Assembly (NCBI RefSeq): GCF_002000365.1
Contig: NZ_MVBK01000004.1
Location: forward strand, 1-35,244
DNA length: 35,244 nucleotides
Origin: Thioalkalivibrio denitrificans
GTDB taxonomy: Bacteria > Pseudomonadota > Gammaproteobacteria > Ectothiorhodospirales > Ectothiorhodospiraceae
Direction: 5' to 3'
Shown one piece after another: positions 19,736 through 27,449 of this stretch (position 1 is its first letter; each line of letters opens with the position of its first letter). Position numbers and translations under genes: made by a program. The notes under the pieces are model-generated. The model saw only the letters and a list, made by a program, of their open reading frames with translations, ran no database searches and was not told the origin of the DNA.

Positions 19736-20452
19736 ATGACCGAATCGGCTGACAACAACCGCCGCCAGGTGGTGCTGGATACGGAGACCACGGGGCTGGA
19801 GCCTTCGCAGGGGCACCGCATCATCGAGATCGGCTGCCTCGAGCTGGTGGGTCGGCGGCTGACGCGGCGTCATTTTCATCAATACCTGCAGCCGGACCGT
19901 GAGATCGACGAGGGTGCGCTGGCCGTGCACGGCATCAGCAACGAGTTTCTGTCGGACAAGCCGCGGTTCGCCGACGTGGTGGAGCAGTTCCTGGAGTTCA
20001 TTCGCGGTGCGGAACTGATCATCCACAACGCACCCTTTGACGTGGGTTTCATTGACCACGAACTGGGTTTGCTGGAGGGTGACTACGGCCGGGTCATCGA
20101 CCACGCCACGGTCCTGGACTCCCTGGAACTGGCGCGCGGCATGCACCCGGGCCAGCGCAACAGCCTGGACGCGCTTTGCAAGCGCTACCAGATCGACAAC
20201 TCGGGGCGCGAACTGCACGGCGCCCTGCTCGATGCACGGATCCTCGCGGACGTCTACCTGGCCATGACGGGAGGGCAGGTGACCCTGTCGCTGGGCGGCG
20301 AGTCCGCCGGGACCGACGGCGGCTCTGATGTGCGGGCCCCGCGCCGTCTGCCGGAGGGCCGTCCCCGCTTGCGAGTCATCCGTCCCTCAGACGCCGAACT
20401 GCAGGCCCATCACGCCCTGCTGGAGAAACTCTCCCCGTCCTCTCCCTGGTAG
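19736..20452 (+). CDS. dnaQ: DNA polymerase III epsilon subunit, 3'-5' proofreading exonuclease
   Basis: Proofreading subunit of the replicase. It has 238 residues. DEDDh residues correspond to E. coli: Asp15 and Glu17 (VLDTETTG), Asp102 (HNAPFDVGF), His161 and Asp166 (HGALLDARILADVYL). The C-terminal region, rich in Pro/Arg/Gly then helical, should bind the alpha subunit. The start MTESADNN..QVVLDTETTG is family-like. The 5' flank is a heptamer array with no ribosome-binding site and the 3' flank is a longer array of the same heptamer. Confidence 0.97.
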   Translation: MTESADNNRRQVVLDTETTGLEPSQGHRIIEIGCLELVGRRLTRRHFHQYLQPDREIDEGALAVHGISNEFLSDKPRFADVVEQFLEFIRGAELIIHNAPFDVGFIDHELGLLEGDYGRVIDHATVLDSLELARGMHPGQRNSLDALCKRYQIDNSGRELHGALLDARILADVYLAMTGGQVTLSLGGESAGTDGGSDVRAPRRLPEGRPRLRVIRPSDAELQAHHALLEKLSPSSPW

Positions 20453-20471
20453 CCGACCCGCTACACTCCGC

Positions 20472-20534
20472 CTGACAACTGACAACTGACAACTGACAAC
20501 TGACAACTGACAACTGACAACTGACAACTGACAA
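20472..20534 (+). repeat. Nine-copy CTGACAA tandem array
   Basis: Nine perfect, uninterrupted copies of CTGACAA (63 bases), same orientation as the array before dnaQ. It starts 19 bases after the dnaQ stop and ends next to AGAGGGG, the ribosome-binding site of the CDGSH gene. Heptamer arrays (STRR type) are known from cyanobacteria and scattered proteobacteria. Confidence 0.97.
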
Positions 20535-20546
20535 GAGGGGTTGAGA

Positions 20547-20798
20547 ATGAGCAACTGCGTTCCCAAAGCTGCCGCAATGGAACCCATCGCCGTCACGCTG
20601 GAAGCGGGCAGGAAATATTTCTGGTGCCGCTGCGGCCGTTCCAGTAAACAGCCGTTCTGCGACGGTTCCCACCAGGGTACCGGCTGCGAGCCGGTGGCCT
20701 TCACCGCCGAGAAGAGCGGCGAGGCCTGGCTGTGCCGATGCAAGCGTACCGGCAATGCGCCGTACTGCGATGGCTCCCACAACAGGGCGGATGATTGA
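20547..20798 (+). CDS. dual CDGSH-type iron-sulfur protein
   Basis: An 83-residue protein with two CDGSH domains. Each carries the three-Cys/one-His set for a redox-active 2Fe-2S cluster: Cys27, Cys29, Cys38, His42 and Cys63, Cys65, Cys74, His78, both ending in CDGSH. Family members of this double type are soluble and linked to iron-sulfur or redox handling; the partner is unknown. AGAGGGG stands six bases before the ATG at 20547. A TTG two codons upstream is in frame but not needed. The heptamer array forms its upstream sequence. Confidence 0.93.
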   Translation: MSNCVPKAAAMEPIAVTLEAGRKYFWCRCGRSSKQPFCDGSHQGTGCEPVAFTAEKSGEAWLCRCKRTGNAPYCDGSHNRADD

Positions 20799-20853
20799 TT
20801 CATGTGTTCCCCCGGCCGTGCCTGAATGCCGGACTGAGGGGGAAATGGAAGTG

Positions 20854-20889
20854 TTTTCAAATAATTAAAGTATGTTTACAATGTAAACA
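20854..20889 (+). promoter_or_regulatory. Promoter with perfect palindromic operator
   Basis: TTTTCA (20854-20859), 17 bases and TACAAT (20877-20882) form a sigma70 promoter in an unusually AT-rich patch. The -10 lies inside a perfect 8-1-8 palindrome, TGTTTACA and TGTAAACA around one A (20873-20889). The next gene encodes a ribbon-helix-helix protein, so autorepression is likely. Confidence 0.7.
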
Positions 20890-20976
20890 CCTATTGAGTC
20901 CCGGAGAGTGTCGATGCGTGGTGGGAGCGGTGCTCCCCGGGCTTCACGCCACCCGGGGGGCGAACGCGGAGATGCC

Positions 20977-21261
20977 ATGAACGATTCAAATGACAACGCT
21001 GCTTCCGCCGCCAAGTCACCCATGACCACCGTGACCCTGCGCATGCCTCGGGACGTGGTCGCCGATCTCAAGCGCCTGGCGCCCTTGCTCGGTTTTCGCG
21101 GCTACCAGCCGCTGATTCGTGCCTACGTGGGCGAAGGTCTGCGCAAGGATCGGGAGCGCCTCGGTTCGGACGGCTTGTGGGAGCTTGTCGCCACCCTGAA
21201 GCGCAAGGGCGTGAGCCGGGAACTGCTGGAGGAGGCGCTGGCGGAGACCATGCGCCAGTAG
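20977..21261 (+). CDS. small ribbon-helix-helix-type regulator candidate
   Basis: A 94-residue protein. Residues about 13-60 (TTVTLRMPRDVVADLKRLA, then a hydrophobic helix and YVGEGLRKDRERL) fit a beta-strand/helix/helix RHH fold of the CopG/Arc class. The C-terminal part (LKRKGVSRELLEEALAETMRQ) is helical. GGAG lies five bases before the ATG at 20977; an in-frame GTG-proximal extension to 20908 has no such site. A palindromic promoter lies about 90 bases upstream. No toxin gene follows, so it is probably a stand-alone repressor rather than an antitoxin. Targets are unknown. Confidence 0.65.
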   Translation: MNDSNDNAASAAKSPMTTVTLRMPRDVVADLKRLAPLLGFRGYQPLIRAYVGEGLRKDRERLGSDGLWELVATLKRKGVSRELLEEALAETMRQ

Positions 21262-21429
21262 GATCCGAGGCCGACGGTGCCGTTGTGATGAAGCGATCGG
21301 GCCGTTGCCCGAAGCCGGTTGATTGTCTGTCCACGGGCTGACGGGGCGCGCAGCCGCCCCTTTGTGCCCCCAGGCAGGCGGAGTGCCGGTGGCGGGCTGG
21401 TTGGTACAGCACTCTTGGCAGGACGGATG

Positions 21430-21960
21430 ATGCAGCTGATCACGACCTCGTCGGCCGACCTGCCGGATATCCTGCATATTCAGAGGGCCGCCTTCGGCGG
21501 AGACGTGGAGGCTGGCCTGGTGCGTGATCTCCTGAATGATCCCACCGCTCAGCCGCTGTTGTCCCTGCTTGCGCGTGACGATGACCGGGCGGTGGGGCAC
21601 GTGCTCTTCACCGCGGCCCGCCTCGACGCGGCGCCACGTGACGTGTCCATGGCCATTCTCGCGCCCCTGGCCGTAGTGCCGCAGGCGCAGGGGCAGGGTA
21701 TCGGCGGCCGTCTGATTGCACACGGATTCAGGCGTCTAACGGAGTCGGGTGTAGAACTGGTGTTCGTTCTCGGCGATCCGGGCTACTACCGGCGTCATGG
21801 CTTCGAGCCGGCGCTGGCGCACGGGCTCTTGCCTCCCTTCCCCGTTTCTCCCACGGACGCGTGGATGGTCCACGCCCTGAGCCCCGACGTGCTTGGAAAT
21901 GTGCACGGGACCGTGATGTGCGCCGATGCCATGAACAGGCCGGAATACTGGCGGGAGTAG
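21430..21960 (+). CDS. GNAT-family N-acetyltransferase (YhbS-like)
   Basis: A 176-residue acetyl-CoA-dependent acetyltransferase. The acetyl-CoA loop is in LAVVPQAQGQGIGGRLIAHG (the Q-x-x-G-x-G/A motif), preceded by the beta-bulge strand and followed by VFVLGDPGYYRRHGFEPA, a hallmark of the YhbS group. AGGA stands six bases before the ATG at 21430; an ATG one codon upstream is possible. Substrate unknown. Its stop is only eight bases from the stop of the convergent GGDEF-EAL gene. Confidence 0.87.
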   Translation: MQLITTSSADLPDILHIQRAAFGGDVEAGLVRDLLNDPTAQPLLSLLARDDDRAVGHVLFTAARLDAAPRDVSMAILAPLAVVPQAQGQGIGGRLIAHGFRRLTESGVELVFVLGDPGYYRRHGFEPALAHGLLPPFPVSPTDAWMVHALSPDVLGNVHGTVMCADAMNRPEYWRE

Positions 21961-21968
21961 TGGCGCGA

Positions 21969-24455
21969 TTACCGGGAGAGGCTCCTGGCCCTGCGGATGG
22001 CGTCCGGATTCGAAACGTCAGGTGCTGCGCTCAGGCGCGTGCGGGCCGCCGCTGCGGCGGTACCCTGCGGGGATCCGATCGTGACACCGCGTCTGTGCCC
22101 GTCATTCAGGATCTCGTCGAACCGGCAGGGGCGATGCACTGCATAACCCTGAGCGAAGTGCACGCCCATGTCTTTCAGCAATTCCAGTGCCTCGTCCGAT
22201 TCCACGAACTCGGCAACGATCGTCTTGCCCAGGGTCTGTCCGATCTCGTTGATCGCGCGCACCATGGCTCGGTCCGTGGCGTCCCTGGCAATATCCCGCA
22301 CGAAGGTTCCGTCGATCTTCAGGCAGTCCACGGGCAGGCGGCGCAGATAGCCGAAGGACGACAGACCGGAGCCGAAGTCATCCAGTGCAAAGGTGCATCC
22401 CCGGCTGGCCAGGCGATCCATGAAGCCGATCACATCGACGAGATTCCTTGCCGCCGCGGTCTCCGTGATCTCGAAACAAATCTTCTCTCCCGGGACACCG
22501 TAGTGCTCCAGCCTGTCCACTACGAAGTGGAAGAAATCTGCCTGATCGAAGGAGCGCCCCGAGAGATTGATATGACATGCATCGAGCGCAGCAAGGTGCT
22601 CAGGATGCGCCGCGAGGCGGGCACAGACGTGCTCGATCACCCAGCGGTCGACCAGGTGCGCCGCGCCAAAGCGTTCCGCCGCCGGGAGGAACGCGCCCGG
22701 AGGCACCACCTTGCCCGTTTCGTCGGTCAGGCGCACGAGCACTTCATAACGCAGGTGCTCGGGCCGCGCGAGGCAGACGAGACGCTGTGCGTCCAGGAAC
22801 ATCCGCTGATCCCGCAACGCGGCCCGGATGCGCCCCATCCATTCCATCTCTCCGCGCCGTTCGGCAAGCTGCCGGTCGTCCTCGCACAGCAGGTGCACGC
22901 GGTTGCGGCCCTTCTCTTTGGCCAGGTGGCAGGCGATGTCCGCCGCCCTGAGCAGGCTGCCGGTGTCGGTGCTGGCCGCGGTGATGGGAACGACGCCGAT
23001 GCTGCATCCCAGGCTGAAGGTGGAATCTTCCCAGGCGAAGGTTGCACCCTCCAGCGCCTTGCGCAGCTTCTCCGAGATCCTGGCGGCACCTCCCAGGTCG
23101 CAGTCCTGTAGGATGATGGCGAACTCATCTCCGCCCAGGCGGGCGAGCAGGTCATGCTCCCGGATACTTCTGCGCAGGAGGTCGGCGGCCTGGCGCAGCA
23201 GTTCATCGCCGGCCACGTGGCCCGAGGTGTCATTGACGATCTTGAACTGATCCAGATCGATGAAACAGAGCGCGTGCGCGGAGCCATCGGCCCGGGCTCG
23301 GCGCAGCGTCTCGGCCAACCTGCGCTCGAAGGCGCGGCGGTTCGGCAGGCCGGTGAGGGCGTCATGGTTGGCTTGGTAATCGAGTTCCAGTGACAGGCGA
23401 CGGGACTCGGAGACATCCTCGATGATGGCAATAAAGCGGGGACCATGACGGGAATCCTCGCGCATGCTGGAGATGGTCAGCTTGACCCAGACCGTGTCTC
23501 CGTCGCCGCGATGCAGGCGCTGCTCCACCGTGTCGTTCTCGCGGGTGTCGGAGATCAATTCTTCCCACTGTGCCCGCGCGATCTCCTGGTCCTCTGCATG
23601 GATGTACGCCGGGTAGGGTTGACCGAGGACTGCTTCCTTGGGGCGGCAGAGAATGTTGCACAGAGCCCGGTTGACATCGAGCAGTCGCCCGTCCTGTGCG
23701 ACCAGGGCCATGCCCACTGCGGCCTGCTCGAACGTGGTCCGGAACTTGCGCTCGGCGGAGGTGAGCGCACGGGTGAGCCGCCATCCCAGCAGCCCGGTGA
23801 GGCCCGCGAGCGTGAGGAGGAAGAGGACGCTGGCAACAGACAGCATCCGCGTCATCCAGCGCGCCGCGCCGGAGGCTTCTGTGCGAAACCTCTGACTGAG
23901 CCGTTCCAACGCCAGGTTGATCTCGACCAGGTACATGCGTGACTGTGCCAGCCGGGCCGGAGAAGGCGCCCCCGTTTCCCATTCGGCCTGGAGACGATCG
24001 GCTAGCGCAGCAAGTTCCAGGATGTAGGGATCGCTGTCGCGCCAGGCCTGGACCGCGTCGCGAAAATAGGGCGCTTCCGAGAAGTGACGGAAAAGACGGA
24101 TCATTCCGGGAACATCGTCGGGGTGTATCTGTCCCCGCAACAGTCCCTCGCGGGCGGTTTTGTAATCCAGTGTCGGGGCCTCCATCGCCTTGCGCGCGTC
24201 CAGATCGCCCAGGGGAACGTCCAGCCAGGCACGGGCGTGTTTCAGGTATGCCGGGTCACCCGTTCGCGCATACCGATCCAGGTCACGCACGGCGGACAAC
24301 TGCGCCCGGGACCAGATGCTCTCGCCGCTTAGGTAGGCGGCAGCCCCCGACTGCAAGTGTACGACCGCCACGGTGAATGCCGCGGCTAGGACGGCAAGAC
24401 ACACGAGACCCGCGATCGGGGCTAGCGTGCCTGGTCGCGGCGTGAGTGAACGCAT
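21969..24455 (-). CDS. membrane PAS-GGDEF-EAL cyclic-di-GMP enzyme
   Basis: An 828-residue inner-membrane protein that makes and/or breaks c-di-GMP. Transmembrane helices at about 11-33 and 204-227 flank a helical periplasmic sensor region of no recognised family. A PAS domain (about 236-350) follows. The GGDEF domain (about 361-525) has an intact GGDEF at 441-445 and the inhibitory I-site RxxD (432-435) five residues before it. The EAL domain (about 540-800) keeps the catalytic set: EVL (571-573), NLSG, EITE, LDDFGSG, KIDG and AEFVES. Both activities are thus possible. The ATG at 24455 has AGGGGG upstream; a GTG at 24500 is an alternative. A c-di-GMP riboswitch lies in its leader. Confidence 0.95.
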   Translation of the reverse strand: MRSLTPRPGTLAPIAGLVCLAVLAAAFTVAVVHLQSGAAAYLSGESIWSRAQLSAVRDLDRYARTGDPAYLKHARAWLDVPLGDLDARKAMEAPTLDYKTAREGLLRGQIHPDDVPGMIRLFRHFSEAPYFRDAVQAWRDSDPYILELAALADRLQAEWETGAPSPARLAQSRMYLVEINLALERLSQRFRTEASGAARWMTRMLSVASVLFLLTLAGLTGLLGWRLTRALTSAERKFRTTFEQAAVGMALVAQDGRLLDVNRALCNILCRPKEAVLGQPYPAYIHAEDQEIARAQWEELISDTRENDTVEQRLHRGDGDTVWVKLTISSMREDSRHGPRFIAIIEDVSESRRLSLELDYQANHDALTGLPNRRAFERRLAETLRRARADGSAHALCFIDLDQFKIVNDTSGHVAGDELLRQAADLLRRSIREHDLLARLGGDEFAIILQDCDLGGAARISEKLRKALEGATFAWEDSTFSLGCSIGVVPITAASTDTGSLLRAADIACHLAKEKGRNRVHLLCEDDRQLAERRGEMEWMGRIRAALRDQRMFLDAQRLVCLARPEHLRYEVLVRLTDETGKVVPPGAFLPAAERFGAAHLVDRWVIEHVCARLAAHPEHLAALDACHINLSGRSFDQADFFHFVVDRLEHYGVPGEKICFEITETAAARNLVDVIGFMDRLASRGCTFALDDFGSGLSSFGYLRRLPVDCLKIDGTFVRDIARDATDRAMVRAINEIGQTLGKTIVAEFVESDEALELLKDMGVHFAQGYAVHRPCRFDEILNDGHRRGVTIGSPQGTAAAAARTRLSAAPDVSNPDAIRRARSLSR

Positions 24456-24721
24456 TCGAAGCCCCCTGTCTGGTATCCCCAACCTCGGCCACCGAACCAC
24501 AGTGTGAGCCGCATCGCGGCGACGCTTTCCCTGCTCGAAGCCGTCCGGCGTCCCTTTTCTTGCAAGGAGGGGGGAGGAGCGGGAGAAACGGGGATGGACA
24601 TCGGCCCGGTCAGCACCCGCATCACGTCGTCCCCGGGACGAATCCGTGTCTTCTCCGGTGTCGATAAGGCACTACGGGATCAGCGGGATGCAAGCGAGCA
24701 GATGCGATAACCGAAACGAGC

Positions 24722-24812
24722 GGTTGGCGGTCTGGCAGCCATGCTGTCATGGGACCGGAGTCCGTTAGACCATCGGCTTTGCGTCCCCGTCTTTCGCCGG
24801 GTTTGCCTTAAT
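24722..24812 (-). promoter_or_regulatory. c-di-GMP-I (GEMM) riboswitch aptamer
   Basis: Read on the minus strand, the segment contains in order GGCAAACC (within 24799-24810), a GAAA tetraloop, GGGACGCAAAGCC (24775-24787), then GGTCTAAC. These are the conserved strand, the tetraloop, the c-di-GMP-binding junction with its GCAAAG core, and the tetraloop-receptor side of GEMM-I RNAs. A further hairpin (CCATG/CATGG around 24740-24755) can serve as the third helix. One mismatch is seen in the P1b stem. The gene downstream, about 270 bases on, is the GGDEF-EAL gene. No clear terminator or ribosome-binding-site sequestering stem could be read as expression platform. Confidence 0.88.
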
Positions 24813-24819
24813 CAGACAA

Positions 24820-24835
24820 TGTGATGAATATCACA
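24820..24835. promoter_or_regulatory. CRP/Vfr-type binding site next to the riboswitch
   Basis: TGTGA (24820-24824), six bases and TCACA (24831-24835) match the CRP half-sites perfectly. It lies just upstream of the riboswitch aptamer on the minus strand, too near the aptamer for a classical activator position if the transcript starts before it, so repression or a different start is possible. Confidence 0.6.
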
Positions 24836-25118
24836 TTTCTTAAGCGTGAGCCAACACCTGCAAGGTGCCTTCCGTCACGTCAACCCTACCGCCCGGTCCC
24901 GATCTCCGTCACACCACCTTCCGGACGGCGAAAGGGACGAACCCGCTTCCCGCCAGGGCGCAAGTTGTCACGAGGTCGGCAGCTTGCTCTGCCCCGCTTG
25001 ATCGGGCGCAATGCAGCGGTAGTGCTCCGATGGTACGGATAATAAGGGCTTAAGTTCGTCTCACCCGGTCGGAGGAAAGCGTGTCGGGTGGGGTCTTGTC
25101 ACAATCCGGGAGTACGGC
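24836..25118. other. Intergenic region upstream of the methyltransferase gene
   Basis: No gene or RNA is recognised. A GATAAT (about 25036) may be a -10 for the downstream methyltransferase, but it has no good -35. Confidence 0.35.
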
Positions 25119-25748
25119 ATGCAGTCACGGGAACACTGGGAGAAGGTCTACACGACGCGCTCGACGGAGGAGGTGAGCTGGTTCCAGGCCCATCCGGAGC
25201 AGTCACTTTCCCTTATCCGGGCGACGGGCGCCCCGCACACGGCGGCCATTATCGACGTGGGCGGAGGCGCATCGAGGCTTGTCGACGCACTCCTGTCGGA
25301 AGGCTATTCATCGCTCTCCGTGCTGGATATCTCGGGCGCCGCGCTGGCCGCCTGCAGGGCGCGTCTCGGGTCGCGGGCGGCCGAGGTTGACTGGATCGAG
25401 GGGGACGTCACCCGGGCGGAATTTCCCGCCGGTGCGTTCGATGTGTGGCATGACCGCGCCGTGTTCCACTTTCTGACCGAGCCCGGAGGTCGCCGCCGCT
25501 ACGTGGATACGGTGCTGCGCGCCGTGAAGCCGGGCGGCCACGTGATCGTCGCCACCTTCGCCGAGGACGGACCCGAGCAGTGCAGCGGTCTGCCGGTCAT
25601 GCGCTACCGGCCGGATCAATTGCAGGCGGAGTTCGGCGATGCCTTCACGTTGTTGCAGCACGAACGCGAAGCGCACCGGACCCCGGCCGGCAAGACCCAG
25701 AGCTTCGTCTATTGCCTCTTTCGCCGGGAGAGTCAGCGGCCGGGTTGA
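25119..25748 (+). CDS. class I SAM-dependent methyltransferase
   Basis: A 209-residue cytoplasmic protein. Motif I is AAIIDVGGGASRLVD (residues about 42-56). LSVLDISGAALAACRAR carries the acidic residue after strand 2, and VDWIEGDVT and FDVWHDRAVFHFL are the later motifs. The N-terminal HWEKVYTTRSTEEVSWFQ segment is typical of a widespread bacterial family of small methyltransferases related to the TehB/thiopurine type. Substrate unknown. GGGAG lies upstream of the ATG. A composite repeat begins directly after the stop. Confidence 0.88.
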   Translation: MQSREHWEKVYTTRSTEEVSWFQAHPEQSLSLIRATGAPHTAAIIDVGGGASRLVDALLSEGYSSLSVLDISGAALAACRARLGSRAAEVDWIEGDVTRAEFPAGAFDVWHDRAVFHFLTEPGGRRRYVDTVLRAVKPGGHVIVATFAEDGPEQCSGLPVMRYRPDQLQAEFGDAFTLLQHEREAHRTPAGKTQSFVYCLFRRESQRPG

Positions 25749-25759
25749 AGTTCGGTTGA

Positions 25760-25990
25760 ACCACGAGACACGAAGAGACAGAAAACCGTTTCTCTCGCAA
25801 AGACGCGAAGCCCGCAAAGTAAGGATTATCACGGTTCAAGAACAGCCGTAGGTTGGGGTGAGCGGAGCGAACCCCAACATCGATAAGCGATCGTGACACC
25901 GCTGTTGGGGTTCGCTCCGCTCACCCCAACCTACGGTACTTGTTGAAAGGAAACGGTTTTCTTTGCGGGCTTCGCGTCTTTGCGAGAGAA
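25760..25990. repeat. Nested composite repeat (modules A, B, G, G', B')
   Basis: The outer arms, 25790-25819 and 25961-25990, are perfect 30-bp reverse complements of the CTCTCGCAAAG type (module B). Inside them, 25846-25879 and 25903-25936 form a perfect 34-bp inverted repeat with a 23-base loop; each of these arms is itself a hairpin with GTTGGGGT and ACCCCAAC ends (module G). A module A lies just outside on the left (from about 25760). The region 25749-26123 contains no gene. Confidence 0.92.
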
Positions 25991-26123
25991 CAGCCTTTCT
26001 TCTTGCTCTTCGTGCCTTCGCGGTTAATCCATCTTCCCCGACTCAATCGTCCGGCAATGCATCCGGGCCATGCCGGGGCCCCGTGGGGTATCATCAGATG
26101 CCGTCTCAAGACCGGATCAGGAA

Positions 26124-27005
26124 ATGGTGCAGCTGGGTGCCCCGCGAGATGGATATGTGCCCGTTGAGGGCGCCACGCTTCGTTACGTGATCGAGGGCAG
26201 CGGCACGGACGTCCTTGTGCTCGGCTCGTCCGTCTACTATCCGCGCACGTTCTCCGCGGCGCTTCGCGGTGAGGTACGCCTGGTATTCATGGATCTGCGC
26301 CATTTCTCACAGGGTTCGGAGGTTGACGACCATTCCCGGGTCACCCTGGACACCTATGTGGACGACATCGACCGGGTGCGGGCGGCACTGGGCATCCGGC
26401 GCTGCGTACTCGTGGGTCATTCCCACCATGGCAACGTGGCGCTGGAGTACTCGGCGCGTTGCCCGGATCGGGTGACCGGTCTCGTACTCCTCGGTACGCC
26501 GCCGTGCAATGTTCAGCGTACGGTCGAGGCGGGCAGGGCCTATTGGGATGCCCATGCAACGCAGACGCGCAAGGCCATCCTCGAACGCAATCTCGAGGCG
26601 CTGGCTGAGCACGGCCTCGGTGCCGACTCCGCTGGCCACCCCTTTGTCGCCCGGTACGTGGCCGAGGCCCCAAGGTACTGGGCGGATCCGGGGTATGACG
26701 GTTCATGGCTCTGGCGCGGCGTGCCGGTGAACGCAGGTGCCCTGGATGCCTTTCGCGGGTTCTTTGTCGACTATGACTTCGTTGGGCGGTGGCCCGGTAA
26801 CGGGATGCCCGTGATGGTCGTGATGGGACGCCACGATTACGTGGTGCCGCCGGTCTTGTGGGATAGTCCTGTTTCGAGACTTCCCGGGCTGACGCTGCAC
26901 CTGTTCGAACACAGCGGGCACACGCCCCAGCTGGAAGAACCCGAACACTTCGACGACGTGTTCAGAGCGTGGATCGACACCGTGCCAAGTGGGGTCCGGG
27001 GATAG
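26124..27005 (+). CDS. alpha/beta-hydrolase
   Basis: A 293-residue protein of the alpha/beta-hydrolase fold. The nucleophile elbow GHSHHG has Ser100; the acid is probably Asp238 (GRHDYVVPP) and the base His266 (EHSGHTPQLEEP). A cap region of about 130-215 lies between. It most resembles proline-iminopeptidase or ester-hydrolase-type members, but the substrate cannot be told. The ATG at 26124 is only two bases from AGGA, which is tight; an upstream in-frame start is possible. The stop is followed after nine bases by a GNAT gene, so they form an operon. Confidence 0.85.
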   Translation: MVQLGAPRDGYVPVEGATLRYVIEGSGTDVLVLGSSVYYPRTFSAALRGEVRLVFMDLRHFSQGSEVDDHSRVTLDTYVDDIDRVRAALGIRRCVLVGHSHHGNVALEYSARCPDRVTGLVLLGTPPCNVQRTVEAGRAYWDAHATQTRKAILERNLEALAEHGLGADSAGHPFVARYVAEAPRYWADPGYDGSWLWRGVPVNAGALDAFRGFFVDYDFVGRWPGNGMPVMVVMGRHDYVVPPVLWDSPVSRLPGLTLHLFEHSGHTPQLEEPEHFDDVFRAWIDTVPSGVRG

Positions 27006-27014
27006 GGGGGTTGC

Positions 27015-27449
27015 ATGAGTGCAGAGATCCGCATCGCGGAGACGGACGACGAGATTGCGGCGTGTTTTCCGGTCATCCACGCGTTGCGCCCACATCTGTC
27101 GGAGCCCGAATTTGTGCCCTTGATCCGGCGCATGGAAGCAGGGGCCTATCGACTGGCCTACCTGGCCGAGCACGGCCGGCCGGTTGCGGTGGCCGGCTTT
27201 CGTATCGGCGAGAATCTTCCCTGGGGGCGCTTCATGTACGTGGACGATCTGGTCACCGACCCGGCGCATCGCTCCCGGGGCCACGGGCGCACGATGCTCA
27301 GCTGGCTCAAACGGCACGCGGCCGAGGCCGGCTGCGGACAGCTGAGGCTGGATTCCGGCGTACAGCGAAAGGATGCGCACCGGTTCTATGAGCGCGAAGG
27401 CATGGAGATGGTCAGTCTTCATTTCATGATGCCCATCCCCGGTGACTGA
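27015..27449 (+). CDS. GNAT-family N-acetyltransferase
   Basis: A 144-residue acetyltransferase. The acetyl-CoA motif is in DDLVTDPAHRSRGHGRTMLSWL (R-x-x-G-x-G/A), followed by LRLDSGVQRKDAHRFYEREGM, the usual strand-helix end of the fold. GGGGGG lies upstream of the ATG. It is cotranscribed with the hydrolase, nine bases downstream of it. Substrate unknown; the DSGVQ..A.RFY segment is common in protein- or amine-modifying GNATs. Confidence 0.88.
   Translation: MSAEIRIAETDDEIAACFPVIHALRPHLSEPEFVPLIRRMEAGAYRLAYLAEHGRPVAVAGFRIGENLPWGRFMYVDDLVTDPAHRSRGHGRTMLSWLKRHAAEAGCGQLRLDSGVQRKDAHRFYEREGMEMVSLHFMMPIPGD

Noticed and set aside
20472-20534. CRISPR-like array
   Set aside because: The units are seven bases long with no spacers; it is a simple tandem heptamer array.
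24422-24625. 67-codon minus-strand frame between the riboswitch and the GGDEF-EAL gene, as leader peptide
   Set aside because: No convincing ribosome-binding site or homology; it overlaps the start of the real gene and looks like chance.
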